Assembly (NCBI GenBank): GCA_036273515.1
Contig: DASUHM010000043.1
Coordinates: 56,815-120,814, forward strand
Direction of reading: 5' to 3'
From: Gaiellales bacterium
Lineage (GTDB): Bacteria > Actinomycetota > Thermoleophilia > Gaiellales > JAICJC01
DNA: 64,000 nt
In this document: in pieces, positions 7,982-17,351 of the stretch
Position numbering within the stretch: the first letter of the stretch is position 1
Layout of the letters: every line of letters starts with the position of its first letter
Position numbers and translations under genes: made by a program
Notes under the pieces: model-generated
What the model saw: the letters and a program-made list of their open reading frames with translations, nothing else
Databases searched by the model: none
Told to the model about the DNA's origin: nothing

Positions 7982-9744
7982 CCCGCATCGTCGACACCAC
8001 CGTACGGCTCCTGTCGCAGCAGCCGCTGGCCGGGAACGCCTCCACGGCGACCGTGCTCGAGGTGGCGGAGATGCTCGACGGCGCCGGCTTCGCCGGGCTC
8101 GAGGTCTCGGGCGGGGGCTGCTTCGACGCGGCCGTGCGCCGCGGCGTCGAGAGCCCATGGGACCGGATCCGGGCGCTGAAGGCGCGCTGCACGCGCACGC
8201 CGCTCCAGATCGCGGTGCGCGGCCGCTTCCTGGTCGGCTCGAAGCCGGTCTCGGACGACCTCGTGCGCCGCTTCATCCTCTCCGCCGCCGAGAGCGGGAT
8301 CGACATCTTCCGGCTGCACGACCCGATGAACGACGTCGAGAACCTGGTCCCGGCGGCCGCCGCCGTGCGCGAGGCGGGCGGGCGCCTCTACGCCGGCCTC
8401 GCCTTCTCGGGCCAGATGGGCAACCTCGAGCGGGTCGTCGAGAAGGCCCGCCGGCTGGCCGACCTGGGCGCCGAGCGGGTGCTCCTGCACGACTCCGCCG
8501 GCGCGCTCGATCCGGGCGTGTGCGGCACGGTGCTCGAGCGCCTGGCCGACGCGGCCGGCGTCCCGGCCGGCCTCTACTGCCAGGGGACGGGCGGCAAGGC
8601 GCTCGCGATGGCGGTCGAGGCGGCCCGCCACGGCGCCGACCCGATCGCGGTCGCGGCCTACCCGGTCGCCTCGCTCCTGAACCGGGTGGCGGTCGAGGTG
8701 CTCGGCGAGTCGCTCGCCAGCCTCGAGCTCGAGCACGGCGTCGACGTCGAGCGGATGTGGGAGGCGTCGCGCTTCATCGACGCCCAGGTGACCTCGAAGA
8801 TGCCGGCACTGCCGGTGCCGCCGCGGATCATCCTGCGCACGGCCATCACCCGTCTTCCGGTCGGCCTGGTGGCCGAGATCGACGCCCGGCTGCGCTCGGC
8901 CGACGCGCTCGACCGGCTGGACGAGGTGCTGACCGAGCTGAACGCGGTGCGGGCGGACTGCGGCACCGCCCCGCTGGCGGCGCCGATAGGCGGCATCCTG
9001 GCCGGCCAGGCGGTGAAGCACGTCCTCACGGCCCGGCGCTGGGCGGAGGTGTCCGACGAGATGCGCGCGCTCCTCTCCGGCGCCTACGGCGAGCCGCCGC
9101 TGCCGTTCGCTCCCGAGGCGGCCGCGCATGCGACCGAGATGCCGACGGAGCCCGGCCTCGACATGGACGACCTGCGCTCCCAGGCCGGCGGTCTGGGCAG
9201 CGAGGAGGACCTGCTCCTGCTGGCGCTGTTCGGCGACGCCGCCGCGCGCCTGCTCGACACGCTGCGCGGCCGCGGCGACGAGGACTCCTCCGGCGACGTG
9301 ATCGACGCCGGCCAGTCAGCCCGCATCCGCGAGCTGGTGCGCCTCGTCGAGGGCTCCGACGTCGGCGAGCTGACGGTCGAGGACGGCCCGCTGCGCATCA
9401 CGGTGCGCAAGCAGGAGGATCGCCCGCCGGCGCCGATCTTCATGCCGGCCGCGACCGGCGCGGCGCCCGCGAACGGCGAGACCCACGATCCAGAAGTGTC
9501 GTCGGCGATCCGGATCGAGTCGCCGATGGTGGGGACGTTCTACCGCTCGCCGTCGCCGGCGCAGCCGGCCTTCGTCGCCGAGGGCGACCGGGTCGAGGTC
9601 GGCCAGACGCTCTGCATCCTCGAGGCGATGAAGCTGTTCAACGAGTACAAGTCCGACCACGCCGGGATCATCCGCCGCATCCTGGTGGAGAACGCCGAGC
9701 CGGTCGAATACGGGCAGCCGCTCTTCGAGCTCGAGCCGGCGTGA
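7978..9744 (+). CDS. OadA-like carboxyltransferase domain fused to AccB-type biotin carrier; catalytic residues degenerate
   Basis: A 588-residue protein with the whole layout of oxaloacetate decarboxylase alpha or pyruvate carboxylase B: a TIM-barrel (1-280), the PYC_OADA domain (about 280-390, NAVRADCGTAPLAAPIGG), an acidic linker, an AccB-like helix (about 445-480, IRELVRLVEGSDVGELTV) and a biotinyl domain with the biotin-accepting Lys552 in EAMK. It sits where accB normally lies, between efp and accC. In active relatives the barrel carries RDAHQS, a carboxylated Lys in IKDMAG, and HTH. Here these read RLLSQQ (residues 10-15), LHDSAG (His171 instead of Lys) and YCQGTGG (Tyr200 and Gln202 instead of the His pair). 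The metal site therefore appears lost, so the barrel is probably structural or regulatory and the protein acts as a biotin carrier. GTG start overlaps the efp stop. Confidence 0.85.
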   Translation: MTRIVDTTVRLLSQQPLAGNASTATVLEVAEMLDGAGFAGLEVSGGGCFDAAVRRGVESPWDRIRALKARCTRTPLQIAVRGRFLVGSKPVSDDLVRRFILSAAESGIDIFRLHDPMNDVENLVPAAAAVREAGGRLYAGLAFSGQMGNLERVVEKARRLADLGAERVLLHDSAGALDPGVCGTVLERLADAAGVPAGLYCQGTGGKALAMAVEAARHGADPIAVAAYPVASLLNRVAVEVLGESLASLELEHGVDVERMWEASRFIDAQVTSKMPALPVPPRIILRTAITRLPVGLVAEIDARLRSADALDRLDEVLTELNAVRADCGTAPLAAPIGGILAGQAVKHVLTARRWAEVSDEMRALLSGAYGEPPLPFAPEAAAHATEMPTEPGLDMDDLRSQAGGLGSEEDLLLLALFGDAAARLLDTLRGRGDEDSSGDVIDAGQSARIRELVRLVEGSDVGELTVEDGPLRITVRKQEDRPPAPIFMPAATGAAPANGETHDPEVSSAIRIESPMVGTFYRSPSPAQPAFVAEGDRVEVGQTLCILEAMKLFNEYKSDHAGIIRRILVENAEPVEYGQPLFELEPA

Positions 9745-9754
9745 CCCGGCCGCG

Positions 9755-11121
<1,367 letters not shown>

Positions 11122-11125
<4 letters not shown>

Positions 11126-11457
11126 GCGTGCGCCTGGGCGGTGCGACGGTGGCCGACGAGGCGATCGTCTCGATGGTGCGCGGCGCCGTCGCCGGCGTCC
11201 CCGGCGCCCGCCTCGACCTGCCCGGCCGCGTCTCCCGGCGGATCCCCGGCCGCCGCGGCCCCGTCGAGTGGACGGTGAAGGGCGGCTCGATCGGGTTCGA
11301 CGTCGACGTGTGCGCGGCGTACGGGTGCGTGCTGCCGAAGCTCGCCGTTTCGGTGCGCGACGCCGTCGCCGAGCACGTCGGCGCGATGACCGGGCTCACC
11401 GTGCGCGTGGTCGACGTCACGGTCACGGGGATCGACCGGGCCGGAGGAGAGCGGTGA
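11122..11457 (+). CDS. Asp23/Gls24 family protein
   Basis: A 111-residue alkaline-shock-protein family member (YqhY-like). The sequence runs from VADEAIVSMVRGAVAGVPGARL through FDVDVCAAYGCVLPKLAVSVRDAVAEHV to VRVVDVTVTGI, the typical alternating strand/helix pattern. In Firmicutes the yqhY gene occupies the same place between accBC and nusB and is linked to control of acetyl-CoA carboxylase activity; a similar role is a reasonable inference here. The ATG overlaps the accC stop by 4 bp, and its own stop overlaps the nusB GTG. Confidence 0.85.
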
Positions 11458-11861
11458 CCGAGAGCCGGCGCACCCAGCGGCGGGCCGCCGCCTTCCTGCT
11501 CTACCAGCGCGATCTGACCGGCTCCGAGTTTCCGCCGCTGTACGAGGCCTATGAGCGCGACAACGGCACGCCGCCGGGCGCCTTCGCCCGGAACGCGGCC
11601 GAGGGGGCCTGGGCCGAGCGCGAGCGGCTCGATGCGGTGATCGACGCCGCGGCACTCGAGTGGACGGCCGAGCGGATGGCGGTTCTCGAGCGCAGCATCC
11701 TGCGGCTGGCCGTATGGGAGCTGTCGACGGGCGAGGTGCCGGCCGGGGTCGCGATCGACGAGGCGGTCACGCTCGCCAAGCGCTACGCCTCGCCCGAGGC
11801 CGGCGCGCTCGTGAACGGGATCCTGGGCCGGGTGGCCCGCGAGCAGGGGGTGGGGAAGTAG
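11454..11861 (+). CDS. nusB: Transcription antitermination factor NusB
   Basis: A 135-residue all-helical RNA-binding protein that, with NusE (S10), recognises boxA during rRNA transcription. Signatures are RRAAAFLLYQRDLTG at the N-terminus, ERSILRLAVWEL in the middle and VAIDEAVTLAKRYASPEAGALVNGILG near the end. GTG is chosen as start because GGAGGAG lies just upstream and it overlaps the preceding stop as GTGA. Length is normal. Confidence 0.93.
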   Translation: MTESRRTQRRAAAFLLYQRDLTGSEFPPLYEAYERDNGTPPGAFARNAAEGAWAERERLDAVIDAAALEWTAERMAVLERSILRLAVWELSTGEVPAGVAIDEAVTLAKRYASPEAGALVNGILGRVAREQGVGK

Positions 11862-12061
11862 ACGAGCCCCGCCTGGAGAAGCTCGCCGCCGACCTGGAGG
11901 CGCTCGGCGCCCGCCTCGAAGCGGGCGACCTCGACGCCGACGAGGCGACGGCGCTGCTCGAGCAGTTGACGGCGCTCGTGCACGAGGCGGTCGACGTGCT
12001 CGAGCAGGCCGGGGAGTCGCTCGAGTCCGACGAGGGCTCTGCGTCTCCCGAGAATGGGTGA
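11849..12061 (+). CDS. Small acidic helical protein resembling exonuclease VII small subunit
   Basis: The frame that follows nusB encodes about 65-70 residues: PRLEKLAADLEALGARLEAG, then DLDADEATALLEQLTALVHE and an acidic tail. The pattern of two amphipathic helices joined by LE-GDL---EA--LLE resembles XseB. No ATG, GTG or TTG lies in frame at a suitable place; the frame runs into nusB, and the nearest plausible initiation codon would be a CTG near 11873 or frameshift/reinitiation from the nusB end, so the 5' boundary given is only the approximate beginning. No xseA is present next to it. Possibly a real XseB, possibly a relic. Confidence 0.4.
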   Translation, partial: GGEVDEPRLEKLAADLEALGARLEAGDLDADEATALLEQLTALVHEAVDVLEQAGESLESDEGSASPENG

Positions 12062-12166
12062 TCGGTACCTCCCGTGATGTCCTGGGCAGCCGCAGCGCCG
12101 CCGGCCGTAACCTGATCCGGGGCCGTCGTGCGTCCAGGCGCGCGTGGGCTTGCCGATCAACCATCC
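12052..12166. repeat. Dispersed palindromic repeat, copy A
   Basis: About 115 bp with partial terminal inverted repeats: the left end reads GGTGATCGGTA and the right end TGCCGATCAACCATCC. The left flank also matches the inverted right end of copy C (TCGGTA-CTCCCGTGATGTCC against TCGGTAGGTCCCGTGATGTCC), and the right part shares CGTGGGCTTGC with copy C. It lies directly after, and overlaps the stop of, the XseB-like gene and before an acetyltransferase gene. Confidence 0.6.
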
Positions 12167-12183
12167 AGGTAGGCTGACCGCGC

Positions 12184-12678
12184 ATGAGCGCGCCGGAGAT
12201 CACCCTGTTCGACCCCGCCCGGGTGGACGACCTGGAGCCGCTGTGGCGCTCGCTCCACGCCCACCATCGCGAGGTCTCTGCCCTGCCCGTGCTGGCCGAC
12301 GACGACCTCTCCTGGCAGCGGCGCCGGGCCTGGTACGGGCGCCTGCTCGCCGACGGCGAGGGGTTCGTGGTCGTCGCCCGGGACGGCGACACCCCCGTCG
12401 GGTATGCCCTCGTCGAGGTGCGCGACGGCGCCGACGACACCTGGCCCTACGGCCGCCGGATGGCCGAGGTCGTGACGCTCTCGGTGGCGCCCGACAGCCG
12501 CGGCGGCGGGATCGGGACGGCCCTCATGGACGCCGTCGACGCCGAGCTCGAGCGGCGCGGCGTGGACTCGCTCGAGGTCGCGGTCATGGCCGGGAACGAC
12601 CGCGCCCGGGCGTTCTACGAGCGCCGCGGCCTCCGGGTCGGCGAGCTGCTCCTCTTCCGCTTCGGCGACCGCGCGTGA
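12184..12678 (+). CDS. GNAT family N-acetyltransferase
   Basis: A 164-residue acetyl-CoA-dependent acyltransferase. The acetyl-CoA loop reads VTLSVAPDSRGGGIGTALMD (motif A, residues about 98-117) and is followed by EVAVMAGNDRARAFYERRGL, the usual motif B. The acceptor cannot be predicted. The stop overlaps the GTG of tlyA by 4 bp, so it is cotranscribed with rRNA methyltransferase, which may hint at a ribosome-related or simply opportunistic association. The repeat copy A lies in its upstream region. Confidence 0.85.
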   Translation: MSAPEITLFDPARVDDLEPLWRSLHAHHREVSALPVLADDDLSWQRRRAWYGRLLADGEGFVVVARDGDTPVGYALVEVRDGADDTWPYGRRMAEVVTLSVAPDSRGGGIGTALMDAVDAELERRGVDSLEVAVMAGNDRARAFYERRGLRVGELLLFRFGDRA

Positions 12679-13475
12679 GCGGCTCCACCCGCCTCGACGT
12701 GGTGATGGCGGAGCGCGGCGTCGCCGAGTCGCGCAGCCGCGCCCAGGCGCTCATCATGGCCGGCCGGGTGATCGTCGATGGTGCCGTCGTGACGAAGGCG
12801 GGGACGCCGGTCGCGCCCGCGGCGAGCATCGAGCTCGTGGCGCCGCCGCGCTACGTCTCCCGGGGCGGCGAGAAGCTCGAGACGGCCCTGCGGGCGTTCG
12901 GCGTGGAGGTCGCCGGCGCGCGCTGCCTCGACGTCGGCAGCTCGACCGGCGGCTTCACCGACTGCCTGCTCCAGCACGGGGCGGCGCACGTCGTCTGCGT
13001 CGACGTCGGCCGAAACCAGCTCCACGAGCGCCTGCGCGCCGACGCGCGGGTGACGGTGATGGAGGGCGTGAACGCGCGCCACCTCGAGCCGGACATGCTG
13101 CCCTACCGGCCCGAGCTCGTCACTGCGGACGTCTCGTTCATCTCGCTGCGGCTCGTGCTGACACCGGTGCTGGCGTGCGCCGATCCCGTCTGGCGGGCGC
13201 TCGTGCTCGTGAAGCCGCAGTTCGAGGTGGGCAAGGGCGAGACCCGCCGCGGCGTCGTCCGCGATCCCGAGGTGCGCCGGCGCGTGCTGCGGGAGTTCAG
13301 CGGCTTTGCCACGGGCTTGGGCGCGGCCGTCCTCGGGGTATGCGATTCTTGTGTCCCGGGCCCTGCGGGGAACCGGGAGTACGTCGTCGATCTCGCCGCG
13401 GCCGGACACCCGGCGGCGCAGGAGCGTGAACCGGATGTCGAACGAGCGATCGCAGATGCCGTCGCCGGCGCCTGA
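12675..13475 (+). CDS. tlyA: TlyA-type rRNA 2'-O-methyltransferase/hemolysin family
   Basis: A 266-residue protein with an N-terminal S4 RNA-binding domain (about 1-60, RLDVVMAERGVAESRSRAQA) and an FtsJ-like SAM methyltransferase domain (DVGSSTGGFTDCLLQHGA at about 86-103, VTADVSFISLRL, LVKPQFEVGKGE). In mycobacteria TlyA methylates 16S C1409 and 23S C1920, affecting capreomycin sensitivity. The order tlyA, nadK, recN is typical of actinobacteria. GTG start overlaps the preceding stop. The 3' end overlaps the chosen nadK start by 41 bp. Confidence 0.92.
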   Translation: MSGSTRLDVVMAERGVAESRSRAQALIMAGRVIVDGAVVTKAGTPVAPAASIELVAPPRYVSRGGEKLETALRAFGVEVAGARCLDVGSSTGGFTDCLLQHGAAHVVCVDVGRNQLHERLRADARVTVMEGVNARHLEPDMLPYRPELVTADVSFISLRLVLTPVLACADPVWRALVLVKPQFEVGKGETRRGVVRDPEVRRRVLREFSGFATGLGAAVLGVCDSCVPGPAGNREYVVDLAAAGHPAAQEREPDVERAIADAVAGA

Positions 13476-14265
13476 GCGCATCGCCGTCTCGCGGGTCGCC
13501 GTGATGGTGCACGGCAAGCCCGAGGCCATCGGCGACGCGCTCGAGCGGCTGCGCGGAGTGGCGGCCGCGTGCGGCGTCGAGGTCGGCGACGACGGCGACG
13601 CAGAGGCGGATCTGGCCGTGGTGCTGGGCGGCGACGGCACGATGCTGCGCGCCCTCCAGCGCTACCTGGGCACCGGCGTCCCCGCCCTGGGCGTGAACTT
13701 CGGCCGTGTCGGTTTCCTCACGAGCATCGAGGCGGATGACCTCGAAGACGGGCTCCAGCGGGTCTTCGCGGGCGAGTTCGACGTGGTCGAGCTGCCCACG
13801 ATCACGGCGACCACGGCCGGCGGGCGCGTGTCAGGCGTGAACGACGTCGTGCTTGCGACCGCCATCCAGGGCCGCATGGCGGTGATCGAGTGGAGCGTCG
13901 ACGGCCAGTCGCTCGGCGAGCTCGGCTGCGACGGTGTGATCGTCGCGTCGCCGACCGGGTCGACGGCGTACAACCTCTCCGCCGGCGGGCCGGTGCTGGC
14001 ATGGGGGACGGACGGCTTCGTGGTGACGTTCGTCTCGCCGCACTCCCTGCACGCCCGTTCGATGGTGCTCGGGCGCTCGCATCTGGTGCAGCTGCGTAAC
14101 CGCTCGCTCGACGTCCCCGTGCAGGTGATCGTCGACGGCCACACGGCCGCGCGCATCGAGCCGGGCGGGCACCTGGACGTGCGCCAGTCCGACGAGAGCG
14201 CCACCCTCGCGCGGGTCCAGGGCACGTCGTTCTTCCGTCGCTACCTGCAGACGTTCAGCCACTAG
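13435..14265 (+). CDS. nadK: NAD kinase
   Basis: A 276-residue enzyme that phosphorylates NAD to NADP. The nucleotide-binding GGDGT motif is at residues 65-69 (VVLGGDGTMLR), followed by NFGRVGFLT and the substrate loop SPTGSTAYNLSAGGP. The start at 13435 (MSNERSQ) has GGAG about 14 bp upstream; alternatives at 13456 or 13504 would shorten the variable N-terminus and remove the tlyA overlap. Located in the tlyA-nadK-recN block. Confidence 0.93.
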   Translation: MSNERSQMPSPAPERIAVSRVAVMVHGKPEAIGDALERLRGVAAACGVEVGDDGDAEADLAVVLGGDGTMLRALQRYLGTGVPALGVNFGRVGFLTSIEADDLEDGLQRVFAGEFDVVELPTITATTAGGRVSGVNDVVLATAIQGRMAVIEWSVDGQSLGELGCDGVIVASPTGSTAYNLSAGGPVLAWGTDGFVVTFVSPHSLHARSMVLGRSHLVQLRNRSLDVPVQVIVDGHTAARIEPGGHLDVRQSDESATLARVQGTSFFRRYLQTFSH

Positions 14266-14275
14266 CCGGCGGCGG

Positions 14276-14485
14276 CTACTGGCCGGCGTCCGCGAGGCCG
14301 ATCTGGCCGTCGCCGCTGAGATCCTCGCCGAACTTGCGCTCGACCTGGTCGATGAGCGACCGGATCACGCGCTCCTGCATGGAGACGCGAAGCTCCAGCT
14401 CGCGGACGCGATCGTCGAGCGAGTCGGTCCGCCCGATGTTCTCGTTGATCTTGTTCTGCTGGTACATGTCCCACAGGATCCCCAT
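14276..14485 (-). CDS. Small coiled-coil protein with an EF-hand-like loop
   Basis: A 69-residue protein on the strand opposite to its neighbours. The first 50 residues form a charged heptad-type helix (LDDRVRELELRVSMQERVIR), and the C-terminus reads DLSGDGQIGLADAG, which has the spacing of a single calcium-binding EF-hand or dockerin-like loop (D-S-D-Q-I). It converges with nadK (10-bp gap) and diverges from recN, whose LexA box lies 55 bp upstream of its start. No family name can be given; the good coding pattern and unusual composition argue it is real. Confidence 0.55.
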   Translation of the reverse strand: MGILWDMYQQNKINENIGRTDSLDDRVRELELRVSMQERVIRSLIDQVERKFGEDLSGDGQIGLADAGQ

Positions 14486-14539
14486 GCCTCGAATCTACGA
14501 GCCTGACCGGGCGGTGACAATCTCCGGCCGCGGCGCGGG

Positions 14540-14553
14540 CGAACACAGGTTCG
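14540..14553. promoter_or_regulatory. LexA (SOS) box upstream of recN
   Basis: The 14-mer CGAACACAGGTTCG is palindromic in its CGAAC/GTTCG arms and matches the LexA site of actinobacteria and Firmicutes (CGAAC-N4-GTTCG) with one deviation in the spacer. It lies 28 bp before the recN start, where LexA would block RNA polymerase. recN is SOS-induced in many bacteria. Confidence 0.75.
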
Positions 14554-14580
14554 TCCGGGCCGCGGCCCATACTAGGTCGG

Positions 14581-16239
14581 GTGCTGCTCCGACTCCACAT
14601 CGACAACCTGGCCCTGATCGAGCGGGCCGACCTCGAGCCCGCCGCCGGCCTGAACGTGCTCACCGGCGAGACGGGCGCCGGCAAGACGATGCTGGCCGAG
14701 GCCATCGGCCTGCTGGCGGGGGCGCAGCCGGCATCGGGGCTCGTCGGCCCGCACGGCGAGGAGGCCTACGTCGAGGCCGAATTCGACCTGCCCGACGGCT
14801 TCTTCGACGCCCCGGAGCTCGAGGCGGTGGCGGGACTTCGGCCCGACGGCGAGGACACGCTGGTGGTCGCACGGCGGTTGCTCGCGAGCGGACGCAGCAG
14901 GGCGCTCGTGTGGGGGCGGACATGCGCGCGCAGCGACCTCGAGGCGCTGGGCGAGCGGCTGCTCGAGGTCTCCTCACAGCACGAGGCCCGCCGCCTGGCC
15001 CAGCCGGCGCGCCAGCTCGAGCTGCTCGACGGCTACGCGGGCACCGAGGCGCTGGTGGCGGCGATGGCCGAGGCGTGGCGCGAGCGGCGATCGGCCGAGG
15101 CGGCGCTCGAGGCGGCGCGGGCGGAGGCGGCCGAGTCGGCCCGGCACCGGCTCGACCTTGAGGATCTGGTCGCCCGCACCGACGCCGCCGCCGTCGAGCC
15201 GGGCGAGCCCGAGGCGCTTCGGGCCGAGAGCGTGCGCCTCCGTCACCTCGACGACCTGGTGGCGGCGGCCGCTGCCGCGGCCGAGCTCCTGAGCCCGGCC
15301 GAGGGCGAGGGCGCGCAGGCCCTGACGGCGCGCGCGGCCGAGGTGGTCGCGCCGGCCGGCGAGTACGAGCACGGGCTGGCGGCGACCGCGGCCGAGCTGC
15401 GCGACGCCGCGGCGCGGTTGCAGGACGCGGCCGTCGACCTGCGCGGCTTCGTCGAGGGCGTCGAGGCCGACCCGGGCCGGCTGGAGCACGTGGAGTCGCG
15501 GCTCGAGACGTTCACCCAGCTCGAGCGCCGCTACGCCGCGCCGCTCGACCGGGTGCTGGCGATGGCGGCCGACGCCCGCACGTCGCTCGAGCGCCTGGAC
15601 GGCTCCGAGGCCGAGCTCGGGCGGCTGGCCGAGGCGGCCGAGGCCGCGTCCGAGCGCGCCCGCGCGTGCGCGGCGAAGCTGACGAAGGCGCGGGCGGCGG
15701 CGGCCGCGACGTTCGCCCGGGCGGTGGAGTCCGAGCTGGCCGACCTCGGCATGGCCGACGCCCGCTTCGGCGTTCGGCTCGAGCCGGTCGACGTCGGCCC
15801 GCGCGGCGCCGACCGGGCCGTGCTCGAGCTGGCGGCCAATCCGGGCCTGCCGGCCGGGCCGGTGGCGGACACCGCGTCGGGCGGCGAGCTCTCGCGGATC
15901 GCGCTCGCGATCCGCGTGGCGGCCCGTGCCCACTCCGGGCCGGGCGTGCTGCTGCTCGACGAGGTCGACGCCGGCATCGGCGGCCGTACCGCCCGGGCGG
16001 TCGCGGGCAAGCTGCAGCAGGTCGCCAAGGGCGCCCAGGTGCTCGTGATCACGCACCTGCCCCAGATCGCCGGCGTCGCCGACGCCCATTTCCGGGTCGA
16101 GAAGGTGCCGGGCGACCCGACGTCGACGGGGATCGTCCGCCTCGACGGCGCCGACCTCGTCGACGAGCTGGCGCGGATGCTCGGCGGGGAGGAGGGAGAC
16201 GAGGCCGCCCGCCGCCACGCCGAGGCGCTGCGGAGCTGA
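14581..16239 (+). CDS. recN: DNA repair ATPase RecN
   Basis: A 552-residue SMC-like protein of double-strand break repair. The N-terminal half-ATPase has Walker A GETGAGKT (29-36), a long Ala/Glu-rich coiled coil occupies about 150-380, and the C-terminal half carries the ABC signature [15 protein letters not shown], Walker [14 protein letters not shown] and the D-loop/His switch [12 protein letters not shown] start gives the family N-terminus [18 protein letters not shown] LexA box lies just upstream. A decayed cupin gene starts inside its stop codon. Confidence 0.95.
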   Translation: MLLRLHIDNLALIERADLEPAAGLNVLTGETGAGKTMLAEAIGLLAGAQPASGLVGPHGEEAYVEAEFDLPDGFFDAPELEAVAGLRPDGEDTLVVARRLLASGRSRALVWGRTCARSDLEALGERLLEVSSQHEARRLAQPARQLELLDGYAGTEALVAAMAEAWRERRSAEAALEAARAEAAESARHRLDLEDLVARTDAAAVEPGEPEALRAESVRLRHLDDLVAAAAAAAELLSPAEGEGAQALTARAAEVVAPAGEYEHGLAATAAELRDAAARLQDAAVDLRGFVEGVEADPGRLEHVESRLETFTQLERRYAAPLDRVLAMAADARTSLERLDGSEAELGRLAEAAEAASERARACAAKLTKARAAAAATFARAVESELADLGMADARFGVRLEPVDVGPRGADRAVLELAANPGLPAGPVADTASGGELSRIALAIRVAARAHSGPGVLLLDEVDAGIGGRTARAVAGKLQQVAKGAQVLVITHLPQIAGVADAHFRVEKVPGDPTSTGIVRLDGADLVDELARMLGGEEGDEAARRHAEALRS

Positions 16240-16800
16240 TGGACGCCGCCCGCCTGGGGGAGACGGTGCACCGCCTCGTCCCGCAGGGCGAAAGGCTGGC
16301 TCGTGGTGAACGCCCGCGATGCCCGCTGGTAGGAGCGCCCGCGGGTCGCGGAGCGTTGTGCCCGTTCGAGGGCGAGCCGGAGTTCCCGCAGCTGGGGATC
16401 AACCTCCAGGTGCTGGGCCCCGGCGAGCCGAACTCGATGTACCACTGGGAGGCTGATCAGGAGGACCTCCTGATCCTGTCCGGCGAGGCCGTGCTCGTGA
16501 TCGAGGGGAGGAGCGCCGGCTCCGGGCCTGGGACTTCGTGCACTGCCCGGTGGGCGCCAACCCTGCGATCGTCGGCGCCGGCGCGGGGCCGTGCGCCGTG
16601 CTCTGCGGCGGTGCGCGCGACCGCAGCACCGGCCTCGACTGGGGTGGCTACACGGCCACCCGGCGGCCATCCGCCACGGCGCCGGCGTCGAGGAGGAGCC
16701 GACCGACCCGGACACCGCGTATGCCCGCTTCCCCGCCCACCGGCCGAGCCGCTACCGCGACGGCTGGCTGTCCGAGCCTCCGTCCGCGAACGCCTCGTAG
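16239..16800 (+). pseudogene. Disrupted cupin-domain protein gene
   Basis: Pieces of one cupin protein can be read in successive frames. [18 protein letters not shown] starts at 16239. A second frame gives GWLVVNARDARW ending in an in-frame stop near 16332. A third gives CPFEGEPEFPQLGINLQVLG and MYHWEADQEDLLILSGEAVL. A fourth gives AWDFVHCPVGANPAIVGAGA and ARDRSTGLDWGGYTA, and a last one gives RHGAGVEEEPTDPDTAYARF to RYRDGWLSE near the stop at 16800. Put together these form a single-domain cupin of about 185 residues. At least three frameshifts plus a stop make it non-functional unless the assembly is faulty. Confidence 0.8.
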
Positions 16801-17294
16801 CAAACGAGGTCGTGGCCGTGGGCGTGCATCGTGCCGGCCGACCGCATGCCCGCCTTCTGCATGACCCGCACCGACGGGCCGTTCTCGGAGTAGGCCAGGG
16901 CGATGATGCGCTCGAGCCCGAACGGCCCGAAGCCCGCCTCGAGGCAGGCGCGCGCCATCTCGGTGGCGTAGCCCTTGCCCCAGGCCGGCTGCTCGAGCAC
17001 GTAGACGACCTCGACGTCGGGGCCGGTGCCCTCGACGGGGATGAGCCCGCACATCCCGATCATCTCGCCGGACTCGCGCAGGTCCGTCGCCCACAGGCCG
17101 TAGCCGTGCCGCTCCCGGTCGGCGATGAACTGGGTGAGGTTCCGGGCCGTCTGGTCGCGGCTGCGAGGCTGGCCGGTGCTGCCGACGTAGCGCATGGCCT
17201 CGGGGTCGCCGTAGATGCGGTAGAGCCCGTCGAGGTCGTCGTCGCGCAGGAGGCGGATCCGCAGCCTCTCGGTGGTGAGGGGAAGTGGGTCCAT
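16752..17294 (-). CDS. GNAT acetyltransferase (RimJ/RimL-like)
   Basis: A 180-residue acetyltransferase. The N-terminus LTTERLRIRLLRDDDLDGLY is the standard opening of the RimJ/RimL group, and the acetyl-CoA binding segment is AWGKGYATEMARACLEAGF followed by SENGPSVRVMQKAGM. The substrate may be an N-terminal amine or a small molecule. Start at 17294 chosen for the conserved N-terminus; a start a few codons upstream (MIFPPAMD) is possible. Its 3' end overlaps the tail of the broken cupin gene on the other strand by 49 bp. Confidence 0.85.
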   Translation of the reverse strand: MDPLPLTTERLRIRLLRDDDLDGLYRIYGDPEAMRYVGSTGQPRSRDQTARNLTQFIADRERHGYGLWATDLRESGEMIGMCGLIPVEGTGPDVEVVYVLEQPAWGKGYATEMARACLEAGFGPFGLERIIALAYSENGPSVRVMQKAGMRSAGTMHAHGHDLVCYEAFADGGSDSQPSR

Positions 17295-17351
17295 GGCCGG
17301 GGGAAATATCATGTCCGAGAGCAGCCCGGCACCGCTCGACGAGGAGGAGCC

